A DNA stretch of 64,000 nt, from assembly GCF_003113895.1 (NCBI RefSeq), contig NZ_BDUD01000001.1:5576516-5640515 (forward strand). Direction: 5' to 3'. Position numbers and translations under genes: made by a program. This DNA comes from Nostoc commune NIES-4072. Its GTDB lineage: Bacteria > Cyanobacteriota > Cyanobacteriia > Cyanobacteriales > Nostocaceae. This document shows, one piece after another, positions 62,834 through 64,000 of the stretch (its first letter is position 1; each line of letters begins with the position of its first letter). The notes under the pieces were generated by a model. That model was given only the letters and a program-made list of their open reading frames with translations, was not told where the DNA came from and searched no databases.

Positions 62834-63024
62834 CTATAATTCTCCTTGGGGCTGATAGCGATCGCGCAAGCGCTGCCTAAGATTAGCTAAATTATACTGC
62901 TGGACAAATTGATTTCGCTGTTGTTGAGCTTTTTGGCGACGCTGCTCTAGGTAATTGTCGATTTCTTGGCGATGGGTGAGATAGTATGCGATCGCTGCGT
63001 ATATCTCCCCTAAACAGAGTTTAC
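62834..63024 (-). pseudogene. Relict 3' end of a DUF433-type antitoxin gene
   Basis: The minus-strand frame reads SKLCLGEIYAAIAYYLTHRQ, EIDNYLEQRRQKAQQQRNQF and VQQYNLANLRQRLRDRYQPQ-GEL with a stop at 62834. The IYAAIAYY..HRxEID pattern is the C-terminal half of DUF433 antitoxins. A TAA stop at 63025-63027 precedes it, and no helix-turn-helix N-terminus or start is visible. So only a remnant is left. Confidence 0.6.
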
Positions 63025-63084
63025 TTTACCCGTTAAAGAGCGATCGCGCTTACATCAAAATTCAAAATTAAGGCAAAAAGGGAA

Positions 63085-63205
63085 CTTTTAACAGGGATTA
63101 GGGATTAGGGAAGAGTTTTCTCAATGCCCAATGCCCAATGCCCAATGCCCAATGCCCAATGCCCAATGCCCAATTCCCAATTCCCAATGCCCAATTCCCA
63201 ATTAA
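63085..63205. repeat. CCCAATG tandem 7-mer repeats
   Basis: AGGGATTAGGGATTAGGG, then about nine units of CCCAATG/CCCAATT at 63125-63200, ending at the stop codon of the next gene. The last codons of that gene (PLN) abut the repeat. Confidence 0.8.
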
Positions 63206-64000
63206 TTCAACGGCTCCATAATGGCTCTTAAACCGTTAGTATAGAGTGTTTTGAGCATTTCTTTAGCGTTATATTCACTGCTAAATACTCCTGCTTGCAT
63301 AACTTTTTGACCTTGCCAAACTGTGGGAAACGCACCAGGAGCAAGGAATCGCACTAAATCTTGATCTTTATTAGTTGCTAATGGCACTACTACGCGATAA
63401 CGTACACCAAATTGCTTTGCAGAGTTACCACGATATGGAATACTTGCAGAACTTGTTTGGATATTGCGACTATTAGCAATAGGGATATTGCGGTCAGGAA
63501 GTGGTAAAAGTGCGGAAGCACCTGGAGCAGAAGTTTCTTGTGTTGGTAATGGCTGCTGTGCAACTGAATTGGATGGGTACTCAGGAGCAGTAAACTCAAT
63601 CGTCTTAGGCTCAATCCGCACATAATTTAACTGTGGTGTATCAGGTGGTTGTGCTGGACTGGGAGTTGCAACTTGAGTATTAGCTGGTATTTGTTTAGCT
63701 GACAAGCTGCTAGGAGTAGGAAAACCCGCAATAGAGGTGGGTTGCTGTTGATTGGATATAGGGGTAGAAAGCGGCACATTGGCTGGCAACGATGGCAGCA
63801 GTTGACTGTTTAATTTTGTAGGAACAGGATTATTTGCTGAAATGCTGTTGTTGGTTTGCCTATTAGTAGTTTCAGAGATTTCGGGAGCCGAGAAGGTGAT
63901 TTCCCCGCTTGGTGGTATTTCTCGTAACACATTGTTGACAGCAGGTTGAGGGTTTTGGGTTGCAAGTGCCGTTGTACCGTTCATATCTACTTTACCAGTG
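63202..64000 (-). CDS. C-terminal part of a large low-complexity protein with SPOR-like end (DUF1565-type)
   Basis: The frame stays open to the window edge, so the 5' end lies outside; ATG 63984 is internal. The visible 265 residues are a Pro/Ser/Thr/Asn-rich linker ([20 protein letters not shown], then [19 protein letters not shown]). It is followed by a compact C-terminal domain ([49 protein letters not shown]) of SPOR-like character. Such tails occur in cyanobacterial DUF1565 beta-helix proteins, which I judge the likeliest identity. Probably extracytoplasmic. Confidence 0.65.
   Translation of the reverse strand, partial: TGKVDMNGTTALATQNPQPAVNNVLREIPPSGEITFSAPEISETTNRQTNNSISANNPVPTKLNSQLLPSLPANVPLSTPISNQQQPTSIAGFPTPSSLSAKQIPANTQVATPSPAQPPDTPQLNYVRIEPKTIEFTAPEYPSNSVAQQPLPTQETSAPGASALLPLPDRNIPIANSRNIQTSSASIPYRGNSAKQFGVRYRVVVPLATNKDQDLVRFLAPGAFPTVWQGQKVMQAGVFSSEYNAKEMLKTLYTNGLRAIMEPLN

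Overview
The window is chromosomal DNA of a filamentous, probably heterocyst-forming cyanobacterium of the Nostoc/Anabaena group. The evidence is the very frequent GCGATCGC (HIP1) octamer, a ferredoxin-type glutamate synthase, a high-light-inducible protein, class II FBPase/SBPase, cyanobacterial DUFs (1830, 1997, 4079, 6761), the DICT domain, many short tandem repeats of 7-bp units, and a 37-bp CRISPR repeat ending in ATTGAAAC. No RNA gene was recognised.

Layout. 1-1505: 5' part of the ferredoxin-GOGAT gene (minus). 2490-5810: a secreted phosphodiester glycosidase-like protein, a cupin and an IscA-like protein. 5861-11395: the str ribosomal operon (promoter, rpsL, rpsG, fusA, tuf, rpsJ), with an unusual 524-bp rpsL-rpsG spacer and a strong hairpin terminator between tuf and rpsJ. 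11488-15107: Lon-N protein, pheA, VOC protein, DUF1997, rnhB. 15116-20812: RNase E with a long leader, then a double-domain radical SAM protein. 20964-24116: STAS protein, small conserved proteins, clpS and a CPBP protease. 24252-26176: accessory patch (palindrome-invaded gene, truncated VapC with antitoxin, Uma2). 26187-30211: minus-strand cluster of radical SAM, DICT-HD, pentapeptide-repeat and small proteins. 30801-36967: membrane proteins, an ABC ATPase, an atypical response regulator, the grxD-bolA pair and a secreted helical protein. 37626-39660: an apparently intact IS200/IS605 element with divergent tnpA and tnpB. 39828-50966: housekeeping genes (plsC, tadA, grxC, HDAC-like, glpX, hemA, ArsR-DUF2087, WD40, HLIP, ald). 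51407-52462: a CRISPR array of 15 repeats with no cas genes in the window. 52510-57942: Uma2, dusB, a broken DUF2887 gene, desC and a TetR-family fusion protein. 58166-63200: accessory zone with a MITE-inactivated yoeB, a 21-bp tandem array, a macrolide-phosphotransferase-like gene, a tnpB remnant, a VapBC-type pair and DUF433 relicts. 63202-64000: 3' part of an extracellular-type protein.

Working relations. The str operon and RNase E/RNase HII serve translation and RNA turnover. gltB, ald, pheA and hemA cover nitrogen entry, amino acids and tetrapyrroles. grxD-bolA and the IscA-like protein point to iron-sulfur homeostasis. The accessory zones are shaped by small mobile elements. Intergenic repeat families have entered coding regions in frame (gltB, the radical SAM gene, the 24252 gene) and a MITE has disrupted a toxin gene. 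I did not find a clearly new multi-gene system. The best leads are the MITE-disrupted YoeB, the TetR/recombinase-fold fusion beside desC, the overlapping double ArsR operator, the IS605 element with its TTGAT flank, and the heptapeptide-encoding tandem array.
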